Shown piece by piece: positions 1-7,767 of a stretch of 40,688 nucleotides of DNA. The notes below the pieces were generated by a model. The model was not told where the DNA came from. It did not search any database and saw only the letters and a program-made list of their open reading frames with translations. The stretch comes from Candidatus Gastranaerophilales bacterium (GTDB taxonomy: Bacteria; Cyanobacteriota; Vampirovibrionia; Gastranaerophilales; JANQFW01): assembly GCA_028280605.1 (NCBI GenBank), contig JANQLL010000009.1, positions 1-40,688 of the forward strand, in the 5' to 3' direction. The translations under genes and the position numbers were made by a program. Positions within the stretch are counted from its first letter, which is position 1. The number at the start of each line of letters is the position of its first letter.

Positions 1-1
1 G

Positions 2-1291
2 AACATTATAGAAAGCGTAGAAGAAAGAAGAGCCGCAAAAAAATGGCACGCAAGAAAGCCAAAATCTGACAGCCCAAGCTTTAGAACAACAAAAGAAGGT
101 CTAAAAGAAATTGCAAGAAAAACATATTCCCTCGTAAGTACAAAAATACCTGAAGAAATAAGAGATAAATTTACCACGCTGCACTTTAGGGCAGTGAATA
201 ACCTGAACGATTTAAATACAAAAATCCTTGATGAAATAGAAGTAATAAAAGATAAATTCGATGATTGTCACAGGTTTTCACGATTATTACCTTTAATGAT
301 GGAGCAAATGGCAGATTTAAAGCTGGAACTACCAACAGAATTTGTAGTACTAAGGCCATGGTCAATCAATGAGTATGAATTATCGGAAGGAAACCCGGAA
401 GACCTTCATTTATTCAAAAAACTGACAAATATAAGCAAAAAAATTCTCTCAGAACTCAAGCAAATTAACTTTAATCACGATTTGTTTACGGACAATGTGC
501 CTGACCAAGCTAGCTACAGCAATGTAAAAGAAATATTGCACTTGCCGATTCCAAAAGATTGCTCAAATTCAGAACCTAATGACCTGTCCTATCCCGGCTA
601 CAAGGAGGTTTACTCAGATAATCCCCTGATTAGAATAATAGACGCACACAAAGAATTGCTCTATAAAATTCGCTGTGTGCGCCGGTCTCAGTTCAGGCTC
701 GATAAAGTCAAGCATAACATTTGTTATAAAGATGATTATCTTGCTTTAGCCAGGGACAAATACTATGATCCTTATCAAGAAGACGAAATTAAATACTTTA
801 GTTACGAAACATGGGAAGATGAGCCTGTAACACCGGAACAGGAGGAAAAAAGGTACAATGAGCATTTTGAGTATTACAGGGATTACAAAAATCGTGACTA
901 TGAACAGAGGGTTATCAATGCTCAACGCCGCAAATCACGTAAATTAATGGCCGTAGAGCGCAACAAATTTGTTGCAGAGTGCTGCGAGGAAGCAAGGAAG
1001 GAAGCACGCCGGCGCAAGCCGGAAGAAAGTGCAAAAAATAAGCTGAAAAAAGTTAAGCAGGGGGAGTATAAGCTTGTTAAAGTATCCGGCAGCTCAAAGC
1101 CGGAGGATTTAAAGATTTACAAAGAAGCCTCCGCAGTTGCAAAGGTGGCTGATGCTGCTTCAGCAGGCGATACTTGTATTTTAAAAGATGATAAAAAAGA
1201 AAATACTTATAATACTGAAAGTAATGAAGATATTATTGACATACATAATAAGGAAAAAGAAAAATTAAATAAGAAGAAACCCCATTATTAA
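2..1291 (+). CDS. Hypothetical protein, 5'-truncated by the window edge
   Basis: The reading frame is open from the first bases of the window to the stop at 1289-1291, so the gene almost certainly begins upstream. A GTG at 194 is an internal in-frame codon with no convincing ribosome-binding site. The visible part (about 429 codons) is very charged. The N-terminal third looks helical, the middle is rich in Tyr, Asp and Glu, and residues encoded by about 900-1130 are rich in Arg, Lys and Ala and look like a nucleic-acid-binding or coiled segment. The tail is Lys/Glu/Asn-rich. There is no signal peptide or membrane segment in the visible part. The Arg/Ala-rich part is more G+C-rich than neighbouring genes, which may hint at transfer. 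I do not recognise the family; a phage or plasmid protein is possible but not shown. Confidence 0.7.
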   Translation, partial: NIIESVEERRAAKKWHARKPKSDSPSFRTTKEGLKEIARKTYSLVSTKIPEEIRDKFTTLHFRAVNNLNDLNTKILDEIEVIKDKFDDCHRFSRLLPLMMEQMADLKLELPTEFVVLRPWSINEYELSEGNPEDLHLFKKLTNISKKILSELKQINFNHDLFTDNVPDQASYSNVKEILHLPIPKDCSNSEPNDLSYPGYKEVYSDNPLIRIIDAHKELLYKIRCVRRSQFRLDKVKHNICYKDDYLALARDKYYDPYQEDEIKYFSYETWEDEPVTPEQEEKRYNEHFEYYRDYKNRDYEQRVINAQRRKSRKLMAVERNKFVAECCEEARKEARRRKPEESAKNKLKKVKQGEYKLVKVSGSSKPEDLKIYKEASAVAKVADAASAGDTCILKDDKKENTYNTESNEDIIDIHNKEKEKLNKKKPHY

Positions 1292-1401
1292 AGGGCTTGA
1301 TGTAAAAATTAAAAAATATTAATTGCAATGATGACTTTTGCTTGGCAAAGGGGAGTTTATCGTTGCTATTTTAGTAATGAATAAATTTCTACCTTTACAA
1401 C

Positions 1402-1695
1402 CTACTTAATATAAAAAGTTTTTGCGTACTTGTCTATGTGTTCTTTTAACTTTTGATGTTTTAATGAATTATAATCCGTAACATCAAATATATATGGGGT
1501 AGGTAATTCATCTAACCCTGATAATAATTCGGCAGTTAAGTCTTCTTTGCTGTATATAGCAAAATCAATATCCGAGCCTCTTTCATAAGTACCAAGCGCT
1601 CTTGATCCGTATATTTTAACTTCTTCTATTTCTGGATAACGGCTAAAAAATTCTCTTATAGCTTTTATTGTTCTATCAGGCAGCCCAAAATCCAT
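1402..1695 (-). CDS. mntA: MNT-type minimal nucleotidyltransferase antitoxin (MntA-like)
   Basis: This 97-residue protein is a minimal nucleotidyltransferase. It carries the signature GS-X10-DXD: G30-S31, then D42-I-D44, with further acidic residues at D71/D74 that could supply the third carboxylate. In studied HepT/MntA pairs the MNT protein neutralises the HEPN toxin by adding AMP groups to a tyrosine near the HEPN active site. Its start lies one base after the stop of the upstream HEPN gene, so the two are co-transcribed and probably translationally coupled. It is the last gene of the minus-strand run. The family assignment is strong; the antitoxin role is inferred from pairing and motifs. 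Confidence 0.88.
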   Translation of the reverse strand: MDFGLPDRTIKAIREFFSRYPEIEEVKIYGSRALGTYERGSDIDFAIYSKEDLTAELLSGLDELPTPYIFDVTDYNSLKHQKLKEHIDKYAKTFYIK

Positions 1696-1696
1696 C

Positions 1697-2098
1697 TTAT
1701 AATCTTTCTTTAAAATAGTTATAAACCTGCTCTATAGAGAGAACATAGTTATTTATAATGTGATCAATAGCAATTATGGCATTTTTTTCACTGTAAGTAT
1801 GCGACATCAAGTTTCTATCCTCAAGCATATCAATCCATACCTGGCCATCTACTATTACTTCATTGGCAAATGCCTGCTTTATTGTTTCTCTTGGCGTATT
1901 TACCCTTATTCCTTCGTGCTTTAAAAAATCTTTCATTGTTTTCCAGCCAAGTTCATATGTAAACTCAAAAGCCTGTATCATTGCCATTTGATATATTTCA
2001 TCGAGAGTATCTTTTTTATATGCTTCAATAACCATTTTTAGTTTATTAAAAGCATTTTCAAAGTTTTCAAATCTTTGCTTCCATCTTATTTCAGACAT
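1697..2098 (-). CDS. hepT: HEPN-domain toxin (HepT-like, HI0074 family)
   Basis: This 133-residue all-helical protein resembles the 'nucleotidyltransferase substrate-binding' HI0074 family, now seen as HEPN toxins. It has the RX4HXY motif at R95...H100-T-Y102. In the family R and H form a ribonuclease site and the Y is the residue AMPylated by the partner MNT enzyme. The start is supported by a strong ribosome-binding site, GGAGG seven bases before the ATG. The gene begins 16 bases after the tyrA stop on the same strand, so it may be read as the tail of the aromatic-biosynthesis transcript. The HI0074 name reflects older annotation; a toxin role is the likeliest reading given the intact motif and partner. 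Confidence 0.87.
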   Translation of the reverse strand: MSEIRWKQRFENFENAFNKLKMVIEAYKKDTLDEIYQMAMIQAFEFTYELGWKTMKDFLKHEGIRVNTPRETIKQAFANEVIVDGQVWIDMLEDRNLMSHTYSEKNAIIAIDHIINNYVLSIEQVYNYFKERL

Positions 2099-2114
2099 TT
2101 AAGCCTCCAATAGA

Positions 2115-2993
2115 TTATAATAGCTTATTTTTACCATCCTCAGAGTACATATTCATTCTTGAAATGGCTATATCTGCTATTAATCCAATAAACTTTTCTT
2201 TATCAAATGATAATAAATTTTCTAAAGAAGTTAAACTCTCCTTTAATCCTTCAGATGCACTTAAGACATTTTGCTTATTATTAATAATCATATCTTGAGC
2301 TAATTCAACATTTGTAGCCGCAAGTCTTGTGGTATCTCTAAATCCGCTGGCAGCTAATTTTAATGCAAGCTCTCTAACCTCTTCATCCGGGTAACTGCTA
2401 ACATAAGAATATAAAGCCTGGCTTAAAAATAATGGCATGTGGCTTATTAGCCCAACCGCAAAATCATGCTTTTTAGCATCCGCTATAACTGCTTTTGCAC
2501 CGGCGCTATTTATTATATTTTTTAAAATCTTTATATCTTCATCACTTGTATAATTTGACGGGGTTAATACCCACTTAGCCCCAATATATAAATCATCTAA
2601 TGCACTATCTATACCTTTATGCTCAGTACCTGCCATAGGATGTCCGCCAATAAATTTTACAGGCTTCTGTAGATTATCAATGTATTCCATAACAAAGCCT
2701 TTTAGGCTTGCAACATCGGTTATAATAGCATTGGGCTTTGCATGCTCAATAACATTATCAATCATAGTCTTGATTTTATTAATAGGAGTGCAGATAAATA
2801 CTATATCTGCACCCTTTATAACACTTATATCAGTAGAATAAACATTCGCAAGCTTTTGTTCTTTAGCTTTTTGAATAGTCTCTTCTCTTCTGGCAATAGC
2901 AATAAGCTCGTATGATTTATATTTTAGGCTTTTTAAAATAGAGCCGCCTATCAGCCCTAATCCTATTACTGCTATTGTTAAGCTTTTATCCAT
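2115..2993 (-). CDS. tyrA: Prephenate dehydrogenase
   Basis: TyrA oxidatively decarboxylates prephenate to 4-hydroxyphenylpyruvate using NAD(P)+, the committed step to tyrosine. The 292-residue protein starts with a Rossmann nucleotide-binding motif (GLGLIGGS, about residues 11-18). It also has the family motif GGHPMAGTEHKG in the middle and an all-helical C-terminal dimerisation domain. No chorismate mutase or ACT domain is fused, so length and layout fit the stand-alone form. Its ATG overlaps the end of aroF by 8 bases (ATGGATAA), implying coupled translation. With the DAHP synthase upstream it forms an entry-plus-branch pair of the aromatic pathway. Confidence 0.93.
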   Translation of the reverse strand: MDKSLTIAVIGLGLIGGSILKSLKYKSYELIAIARREETIQKAKEQKLANVYSTDISVIKGADIVFICTPINKIKTMIDNVIEHAKPNAIITDVASLKGFVMEYIDNLQKPVKFIGGHPMAGTEHKGIDSALDDLYIGAKWVLTPSNYTSDEDIKILKNIINSAGAKAVIADAKKHDFAVGLISHMPLFLSQALYSYVSSYPDEEVRELALKLAASGFRDTTRLAATNVELAQDMIINNKQNVLSASEGLKESLTSLENLLSFDKEKFIGLIADIAISRMNMYSEDGKNKLL

Positions 2994-4026
2994 TTGTTAC
3001 TTTTTCTTTTTTTACAACAAAGTCAATAACTGAATTTAATTCTTTCATTACAGATTGGAACATCGGAATATCCAAGCTTTGTCCACCATCAGAGTATGCT
3101 TTATCAGGTTCATGGTGAACTTCTATCATTAAGCCGTGTGTGCCTGCAACAATAGCTGCTTTTGACATTGGCTCTATTAAATATCTTCTTCCTGTTCCAT
3201 GGCTTGGATCTACCATTATCGGCAGGTGAGAATATTTTTTAACAATCGGCACAACTGATAAATCCAGGGTATTTCTTGTATATTTAGAATCAATACCCTT
3301 AACGCCTCTTTCACAAAGGATAACATTGGGATTACCTGCATACATAATATGCTCCGCTGCCAAAAGGAATTCTCTTATAGTTGCAGCCGCGCCTCTTTTA
3401 AGCATAACAGGTTTGTTGCACTGTCCTACAGCTTTAAGTAGCTTAAAATTCTGCATGTTTCTTGCGCCAATTTGTACAATATCAGCATATTTACACACAA
3501 GATCAACATCCTGACTATCCATTACTTCCGTAACTATCAATAATCCGGTTTGATCGCTTGCTTCCTTTAAGTATTTTAATCCTGTTTCCTCTAGCCCTTG
3601 AAAGTCATAAGGGCTTGTTCTTGGCTTAAATGCTCCGCCCCTTAAAATTTGAGCCCCGTTTTCCTTTATGGCATGTGCAACCTTTAAAAGTCCTTCTTTG
3701 TTGTCTTCAACGCTGCAAGGACCTGCCATAATAACAGGAGGCTCATTGCCGCCCATTTTTACACCTCTGCCAAGGTCAATTATTGTATCTTCTTTTTTAC
3801 TTTCTCTACTTGCAAGTTTAAAAGGCTCCTGAATAAGCTGTATTTCTCTTACGCCTTCCATTGCAGCAATTGTTGCAGGATCGATAAGCCTTTTATCACC
3901 TATTGCCGCAATTACTGTCATAACATCACCGCGGTTAAGAATGGTCCTAAATCCTAAATTTTCCATTCTTCCCACAACTTTTTGTATATCTTCTTCAACC
4001 GCTGACGGTTCCATAATAATTATCAT
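2986..4026 (-). CDS. aroF: 3-deoxy-7-phosphoheptulonate synthase (DAHP synthase)
   Basis: This enzyme condenses phosphoenolpyruvate and erythrose-4-phosphate to DAHP, the first step of the shikimate pathway. The 346-residue protein has an N-terminal ferredoxin-like regulatory domain of about 70 residues, as in the Thermotoga-type AroF. The (beta/alpha)8 barrel follows, with motifs GPCSVE, RGGAFKPRTSPY, KRG and DPSHGTG. An excellent ribosome-binding site (GGAGGTAAG) precedes the ATG. The 8-base overlap with tyrA downstream indicates an operon. The N-terminal domain suggests feedback control by an aromatic amino acid, known for the type but not shown here. The symbol follows common use for this subclass. 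Confidence 0.93.
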   Translation of the reverse strand: MIIIMEPSAVEEDIQKVVGRMENLGFRTILNRGDVMTVIAAIGDKRLIDPATIAAMEGVREIQLIQEPFKLASRESKKEDTIIDLGRGVKMGGNEPPVIMAGPCSVEDNKEGLLKVAHAIKENGAQILRGGAFKPRTSPYDFQGLEETGLKYLKEASDQTGLLIVTEVMDSQDVDLVCKYADIVQIGARNMQNFKLLKAVGQCNKPVMLKRGAAATIREFLLAAEHIMYAGNPNVILCERGVKGIDSKYTRNTLDLSVVPIVKKYSHLPIMVDPSHGTGRRYLIEPMSKAAIVAGTHGLMIEVHHEPDKAYSDGGQSLDIPMFQSVMKELNSVIDFVVKKEKVTNG

Positions 4027-4092
4027 ATTCTTACCTCCGGAGCTATTAGTCAGTATAAATAATAATCTAAAAAATTAACAGTGTAAAATTTA

Positions 4093-5193
4093 TTAATAAA
4101 TTATTTTAAATAAATCTTGTTTCAAATCTATCCATCCACCACCGATCAAGTAACCTTCGTCAGGGTGATAAAATACAGCGGCTTGCCCTGGTGTTATACC
4201 AAACTCAGGTTCATTCAGCCGAATTTCAACTTTATTTTGATCTAACGGCTTAACTTTAGCTATTTTTTCTTTTGATGCGTATCTAACTTTTACTAACGCC
4301 TCAAATTCAATATTTTCAAAGCCTTTTTGCTGCCAATTTATATCATATACAATGAATTCGTTATTAAATACACTTTCTCTTTTGCCTACATAAACTATGT
4401 TCTTTTTAGCATCAATTGATGCTACATAAAGTGGATATGGCGCAGCAATTTTAATACCTTTTCTTTGCCCTATAGTAAAATTATAAAAGCCTTTATGCTC
4501 ACCTAAAACCTTGCCGGTTTCTATTTCTATAATCGCACCTTGCTTCTCGCCCAAAAGTCCTGTTAAATAGTCAGGTGTAGAAACACCTTCTGGTAAAAAG
4601 CACACATCCTGGCTTTCTTTTTTTGCGGGAAAGTCCAGATTATTTTGCCTTGCAATCTTGTAGACATCGTCTTTGGTTAAATTTGCAAGAGGAAAGATAG
4701 TATCAGCAACGTCTGACTGCTCTAACCTATGCAGCATATATCGCTGATCCTTTTTAGAATCCGCAGCATTAATAATTTTTATACAACCGCTGTCATCCAT
4801 TAATTTAGTATAATGCCCGGTTGCGTAATAGTGCGCTCTAAGCTCATTAAAAGCATAATCTTTTAAAAGCCCCCATTTTATAAGCTTATTGCAAACAATA
4901 CAGGGATTAGGAGTTAATCCGTTTTTATAGCTATCTTCAAAGTAATTTATAACTTTATCTTTAAACTCTTGCCTAAGATCAAGTGTAAAATGCTCAATAT
5001 CAATGGATTCACAAAATTCGGCAGCTTTTCCGGCAGTATTATTAATAACATCATTCTCATTCATAATACCGGTTAAGCCAACCACATTATAGCCTTGTTT
5101 CTTTAACAAAAAAGCTGATACGCAGCTGTCAACGCCACCACTTATTCCAATTGCAACTTTAGCATTATCCGGTGGAGAATCTAAATCGTCCAT
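4093..5193 (-). CDS. mnmA: tRNA-specific 2-thiouridylase MnmA
   Basis: MnmA places sulfur on the C2 position of wobble uridine 34 in tRNAs for Lys, Glu and Gln, activating the base with ATP. The 366-residue protein shows the PP-loop motif SGGVDS (residues 18-23), the first catalytic cysteine in NPCIVCNK and the second in DVCFLPEG. The C-terminal beta-barrel is complete. The start codon overlaps the thiS stop as TAATG. Its ribosome-binding site (GGAGGGGG) lies inside the codons for the last glycines of ThiS, so MnmA translation should depend on ThiS translation. This direct coupling to a sulfur-carrier gene is notable, because MnmA usually draws sulfur from IscS or Tus proteins. Confidence 0.95.
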   Translation of the reverse strand: MDDLDSPPDNAKVAIGISGGVDSCVSAFLLKKQGYNVVGLTGIMNENDVINNTAGKAAEFCESIDIEHFTLDLRQEFKDKVINYFEDSYKNGLTPNPCIVCNKLIKWGLLKDYAFNELRAHYYATGHYTKLMDDSGCIKIINAADSKKDQRYMLHRLEQSDVADTIFPLANLTKDDVYKIARQNNLDFPAKKESQDVCFLPEGVSTPDYLTGLLGEKQGAIIEIETGKVLGEHKGFYNFTIGQRKGIKIAAPYPLYVASIDAKKNIVYVGKRESVFNNEFIVYDINWQQKGFENIEFEALVKVRYASKEKIAKVKPLDQNKVEIRLNEPEFGITPGQAAVFYHPDEGYLIGGGWIDLKQDLFKIIY

Positions 5194-5408
5194 TATCCCC
5201 CTCCAAAGAAGCCAACAATCTCAATAGCATCACCATCTTTTAAAACAGTATTTGCATAAGCTTCTTTTGGTACTATTTCTAAATTTTTTTCAACAACAAA
5301 CATAGAATTCTTTTTAATATTAAGACTTTCAACAACATCATTTACGGTGCTGCTTGGTATGAATTCTTTTTCCTCTGCGTTAACAGTTATTTTTATTTTG
5401 CTATTCAT
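5193..5408 (-). CDS. thiS: ThiS-like sulfur-carrier protein
   Basis: This 71-residue protein has the beta-grasp (ubiquitin-like) fold pattern of ThiS/MoaD sulfur carriers. It shows the ThiS-type segment EIVPKEAY, then LKDGDAIEIV, and ends in GGG. The terminal glycine of such proteins is adenylated and carries a thiocarboxylate. In thiamine synthesis ThiS works with ThiF, ThiG and ThiH, none of which are in this window. Here it is sandwiched between moeA and mnmA and ends in a TAATG overlap with mnmA. It could serve thiamine synthesis through genes elsewhere, or feed sulfur to tRNA as Urm1/TtuB do. A MoaD role is less likely from sequence, despite the moeA neighbour. Confidence 0.82.
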   Translation of the reverse strand: MNSKIKITVNAEEKEFIPSSTVNDVVESLNIKKNSMFVVEKNLEIVPKEAYANTVLKDGDAIEIVGFFGGG

Positions 5409-5484
5409 ACATTCCTCTTTATTTTTTTATATATAATATATTTTTTATATTTTAAAATAAAAATTTAAAAATATATTATAAGAT

Positions 5485-6750
5485 CTAAAATAATAATACT
5501 TCCACCCTGTCACCTTCATATAATTTAGTGCAATCAGCAGGTAGCTTAAAATAACCATGGGCTTTTACGAGAGTTGATAAGCTGGATGGCTTTCCTGCAT
5601 ATGGATAAGCTGTTATTCGTCCATTATCCTGTTTTTTAAGTCTGACTCTTATATAATCATCAGTGTCCAGTGGTGACTCAACGTCTTTTTCTAATACTGC
5701 ATCAAGTCTCACATTATCTTTATGCTCTTGCCAAAATGACCTTGGATTTCCTGCCAACTGAACAATTAAAGACTTTACAAAAACCAAAAATGCTGTAACG
5801 TTAGCAGCTGGATGGCCAGATAATCCAATGACGGGCTTTCCGTCAATATATGCTAATAAAGTATGCTTACCAGGGCGCATTGCTATATCATTAGATACCA
5901 TTCTGGAATTTTTAAAGCTTTTAATAACTTCATAAGTAAAATCATCTGCCCCAATGGAGCTACCACCTGAGATGATGATTACATCAGAAGTTTTTAAAGC
6001 TTTTTCTATTGAATCTTTTATCATGGTAGGATTATCTTTAACAATAGGCATTGTTTCACTAATTCCGCCAAGTTGTTTAATTAACCCCCTTAATACATAG
6101 CTGTTTGTTTCATAAATTTTGCCGGGTTCTAACTGTTCATTTATGTTTAATAATTCATCACCAACAGGTTGAACAGATATAACAGGCTTTTTAAATACCT
6201 TAACATTTTTAAACCCAAGGTTAATAATTCCTCCTATATCAAGGGGTCTGATTTTTCTTTGTTTTCTTATGAAAACATTGCCTTGCTTTATATCATCGCC
6301 TTTTTTATAAATATTTTCACCTAAAATTACACTTTTAGAAACTTTAATGCACTTTCCTTCAACGGATGTGAATTCAGGAGAAACCACAGCATTCGTATTT
6401 TGCGGCAACAAAGTGCCGGAAGAAATTTTTACGCCTTGATTTTTTTCCAGTTTGATTATTTTATTATTTGCTATATGAGTATCTTCAACAATTTCTATAC
6501 AAACCGGGTTTCCATCGTCTGCAAGTGCTACATCAGCTGAATTTATAGCATATCCGTCAGTTAATGCTAAGTCATGTGTTGGCAAATCAAATTGTGCAAC
6601 TATATCATCATATAAAATTCGACCTAAAGAGTCTGCTACCGGTATTTCTTCACTGGCTAATTTTTTATCCCCAAGCTCATTTAAAAATTTATTTAATGCA
6701 TTCTCAACGCTTTCATAATTTATCGGGTTATCGTTATCTATACTGTACAT
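5485..6750 (-). CDS. moeA: Molybdopterin molybdotransferase MoeA
   Basis: MoeA inserts molybdate into adenylated molybdopterin in the last step of molybdenum cofactor synthesis. The 421-residue protein has the family layout. These are an N-terminal domain with DGYAINSAD, the MPT-binding Rossmann-like core with SGGSSIGADD, a conserved RPGKHT segment, LSGHPAAN in place of the usual LPGNPVS, and a C-terminal beta-barrel ending in EVLLF. I chose the ATG at 6750 because GGAG sits seven bases upstream; a GTG at 6762 is in frame but would put that site inside the gene. It leads the minus-strand run. Two CRP/FNR-like palindromes lie 70-150 bases upstream, so anaerobic control is possible. Confidence 0.92.
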   Translation of the reverse strand: MYSIDNDNPINYESVENALNKFLNELGDKKLASEEIPVADSLGRILYDDIVAQFDLPTHDLALTDGYAINSADVALADDGNPVCIEIVEDTHIANNKIIKLEKNQGVKISSGTLLPQNTNAVVSPEFTSVEGKCIKVSKSVILGENIYKKGDDIKQGNVFIRKQRKIRPLDIGGIINLGFKNVKVFKKPVISVQPVGDELLNINEQLEPGKIYETNSYVLRGLIKQLGGISETMPIVKDNPTMIKDSIEKALKTSDVIIISGGSSIGADDFTYEVIKSFKNSRMVSNDIAMRPGKHTLLAYIDGKPVIGLSGHPAANVTAFLVFVKSLIVQLAGNPRSFWQEHKDNVRLDAVLEKDVESPLDTDDYIRVRLKKQDNGRITAYPYAGKPSSLSTLVKAHGYFKLPADCTKLYEGDRVEVLLF

Positions 6751-6817
6751 TTTAAACTCCACAACTTTAACTACTTTAATTATACTTTAAAAGAAAAGGC
6801 AATGGTAATAAGAAAGG

Positions 6818-6829
6818 TGATGAACATCA
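6818..6829. promoter_or_regulatory. CRP/FNR-like palindrome, box 1 upstream of moeA
   Basis: The sequence is TGAT-GAAC-ATCA, the core layout of FNR-family operators, and it lies inside the 7-bp-arm inverted repeat GTGATGA/TCATCAC. It is about 68 bases upstream of the moeA start on the divergent side. The functional assignment is an inference from symmetry and position. Confidence 0.35.
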
Positions 6830-6896
6830 TCACAAAAAAATCTTTAAACTCTGGTTTGTATTTTAAAAATGCTTGCTATATCATTAGTTGAAAAGG

Positions 6897-6908
6897 TGAT
6901 ATCTATCA
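6897..6908. promoter_or_regulatory. CRP/FNR-like palindrome, box 2 between moeA and deoC
   Basis: TGAT-ATCT-ATCA, preceded by GG and followed by ACC, gives a near-palindrome GGTGAT...ATCAACC. It has the same core and flanks as box 1, 79 bases away, in the region between divergent moeA and deoC. Two related sites in one spacer are more suggestive than one. Confidence 0.35.
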
Positions 6909-6988
6909 ACCGATGACCCGCTATTTTATCAAATTTTAGGGAAGCTATAATAAGTAAGTGATAGAAAATTTTTACCTTTAATTTTTAA

Positions 6989-7062
6989 GGTCAAGCGAAT
7001 CGGCGAAACCGACTAAAAGCGAGGCAAAAAAAGAAATTCCCCCTTGCTGGGGGGTAAGGAGG
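6989..7062 (+). repeat. G+C-rich double-hairpin intergenic repeat, copy A
   Basis: This element of about 74 bases has a left arm built around TCGGCGAAACCGA, then AAAGCGAGGC and an A-run, and a right hairpin CCCCC-TTGCT-GGGGG. Similar sequence occurs inverted at 9259-9332 and 33004-33082. It is much richer in G+C than its surroundings and lies just upstream of deoC. Its last bases (AAGGAGG) look like a ribosome-binding site, though they are too far from the chosen ATG. Like REP-type elements it may act at the RNA level or be a non-autonomous mobile element; no family is assigned. Confidence 0.75.
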
Positions 7063-7087
7063 CAGATACAATTAATTGGGGGAAAGT

Positions 7088-7744
7088 ATGTTATTAGCTC
7101 TGGAAAAATATATTGACCATACAATCTTAAAGCCTGATGCAAACATTGAAGATATCAAAAGCACCTTGGATCAAGCTAAAAAATATAATTTTATTGCGGT
7201 ATGTATAAATCTTGCTTATGTAAAGCTTGCAAAGGACTATCTTAAAAACACTAATATAAATATTGTTACTGTAATAGACTTTCCTCTTGGCGCAGGCTCT
7301 CAAGAGATAAAGGGGCTTGAAGCAGAGCAAGCTATTAATGACGGTGCAGATGAAATTGACTTGGTTATTGATATTGGAGCTATAAAAAGCAAAAATTATG
7401 CTAAGGCTCAAAAAGATATCGAATTAGTTGTAAGTAAAGCTCAGGGCCGAATTGTAAAGGTGATTATTGAAACTGATTTGCTTACAAAAGAAGAAATTAT
7501 TGAAAGTTGTAAAATAGTTGCCAATGCCGGTGCTGATTTTGTAAAAACATCTACAGGGTTTGTAAAAAACGGAGTTGGAGCTACTGTTGAAAATGTAAAA
7601 CTAATGAAAGAAACAGTAAAATCGTTTGGACTAACAGTAAAAGCCAGCGGTGGTATAAAAACAAAAGATCAAGCACTTGCTATGATAGAAGCAGGAGCTG
7701 ATAGAATTGGAACAAGCTCAGGTGTTGATATAATTAATAGTTAA
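7088..7744 (+). CDS. deoC: Deoxyribose-phosphate aldolase
   Basis: DeoC splits 2-deoxyribose-5-phosphate into acetaldehyde and glyceraldehyde-3-phosphate, the last step of deoxynucleoside breakdown. The 218-residue TIM-barrel protein starts with YIDHTILKPDA. It carries the Schiff-base lysine in ADFVKTSTGF (about K153), the second active-site lysine in VKASGGIKT, and the phosphate-binding RIGTSSG. I prefer the ATG at 7088, with GGGGGA just upstream, over an in-frame TTG at 7076. It leads a three-gene run with a PHP protein and a yjbQ-family gene. A pyrimidine-nucleoside phosphorylase at 35042-36361 would make the deoxyribose-1-phosphate that feeds this route. Confidence 0.94.
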   Translation: MLLALEKYIDHTILKPDANIEDIKSTLDQAKKYNFIAVCINLAYVKLAKDYLKNTNINIVTVIDFPLGAGSQEIKGLEAEQAINDGADEIDLVIDIGAIKSKNYAKAQKDIELVVSKAQGRIVKVIIETDLLTKEEIIESCKIVANAGADFVKTSTGFVKNGVGATVENVKLMKETVKSFGLTVKASGGIKTKDQALAMIEAGADRIGTSSGVDIINS

Positions 7745-7767
7745 TAACATATTATAAGGTTTTAAAC

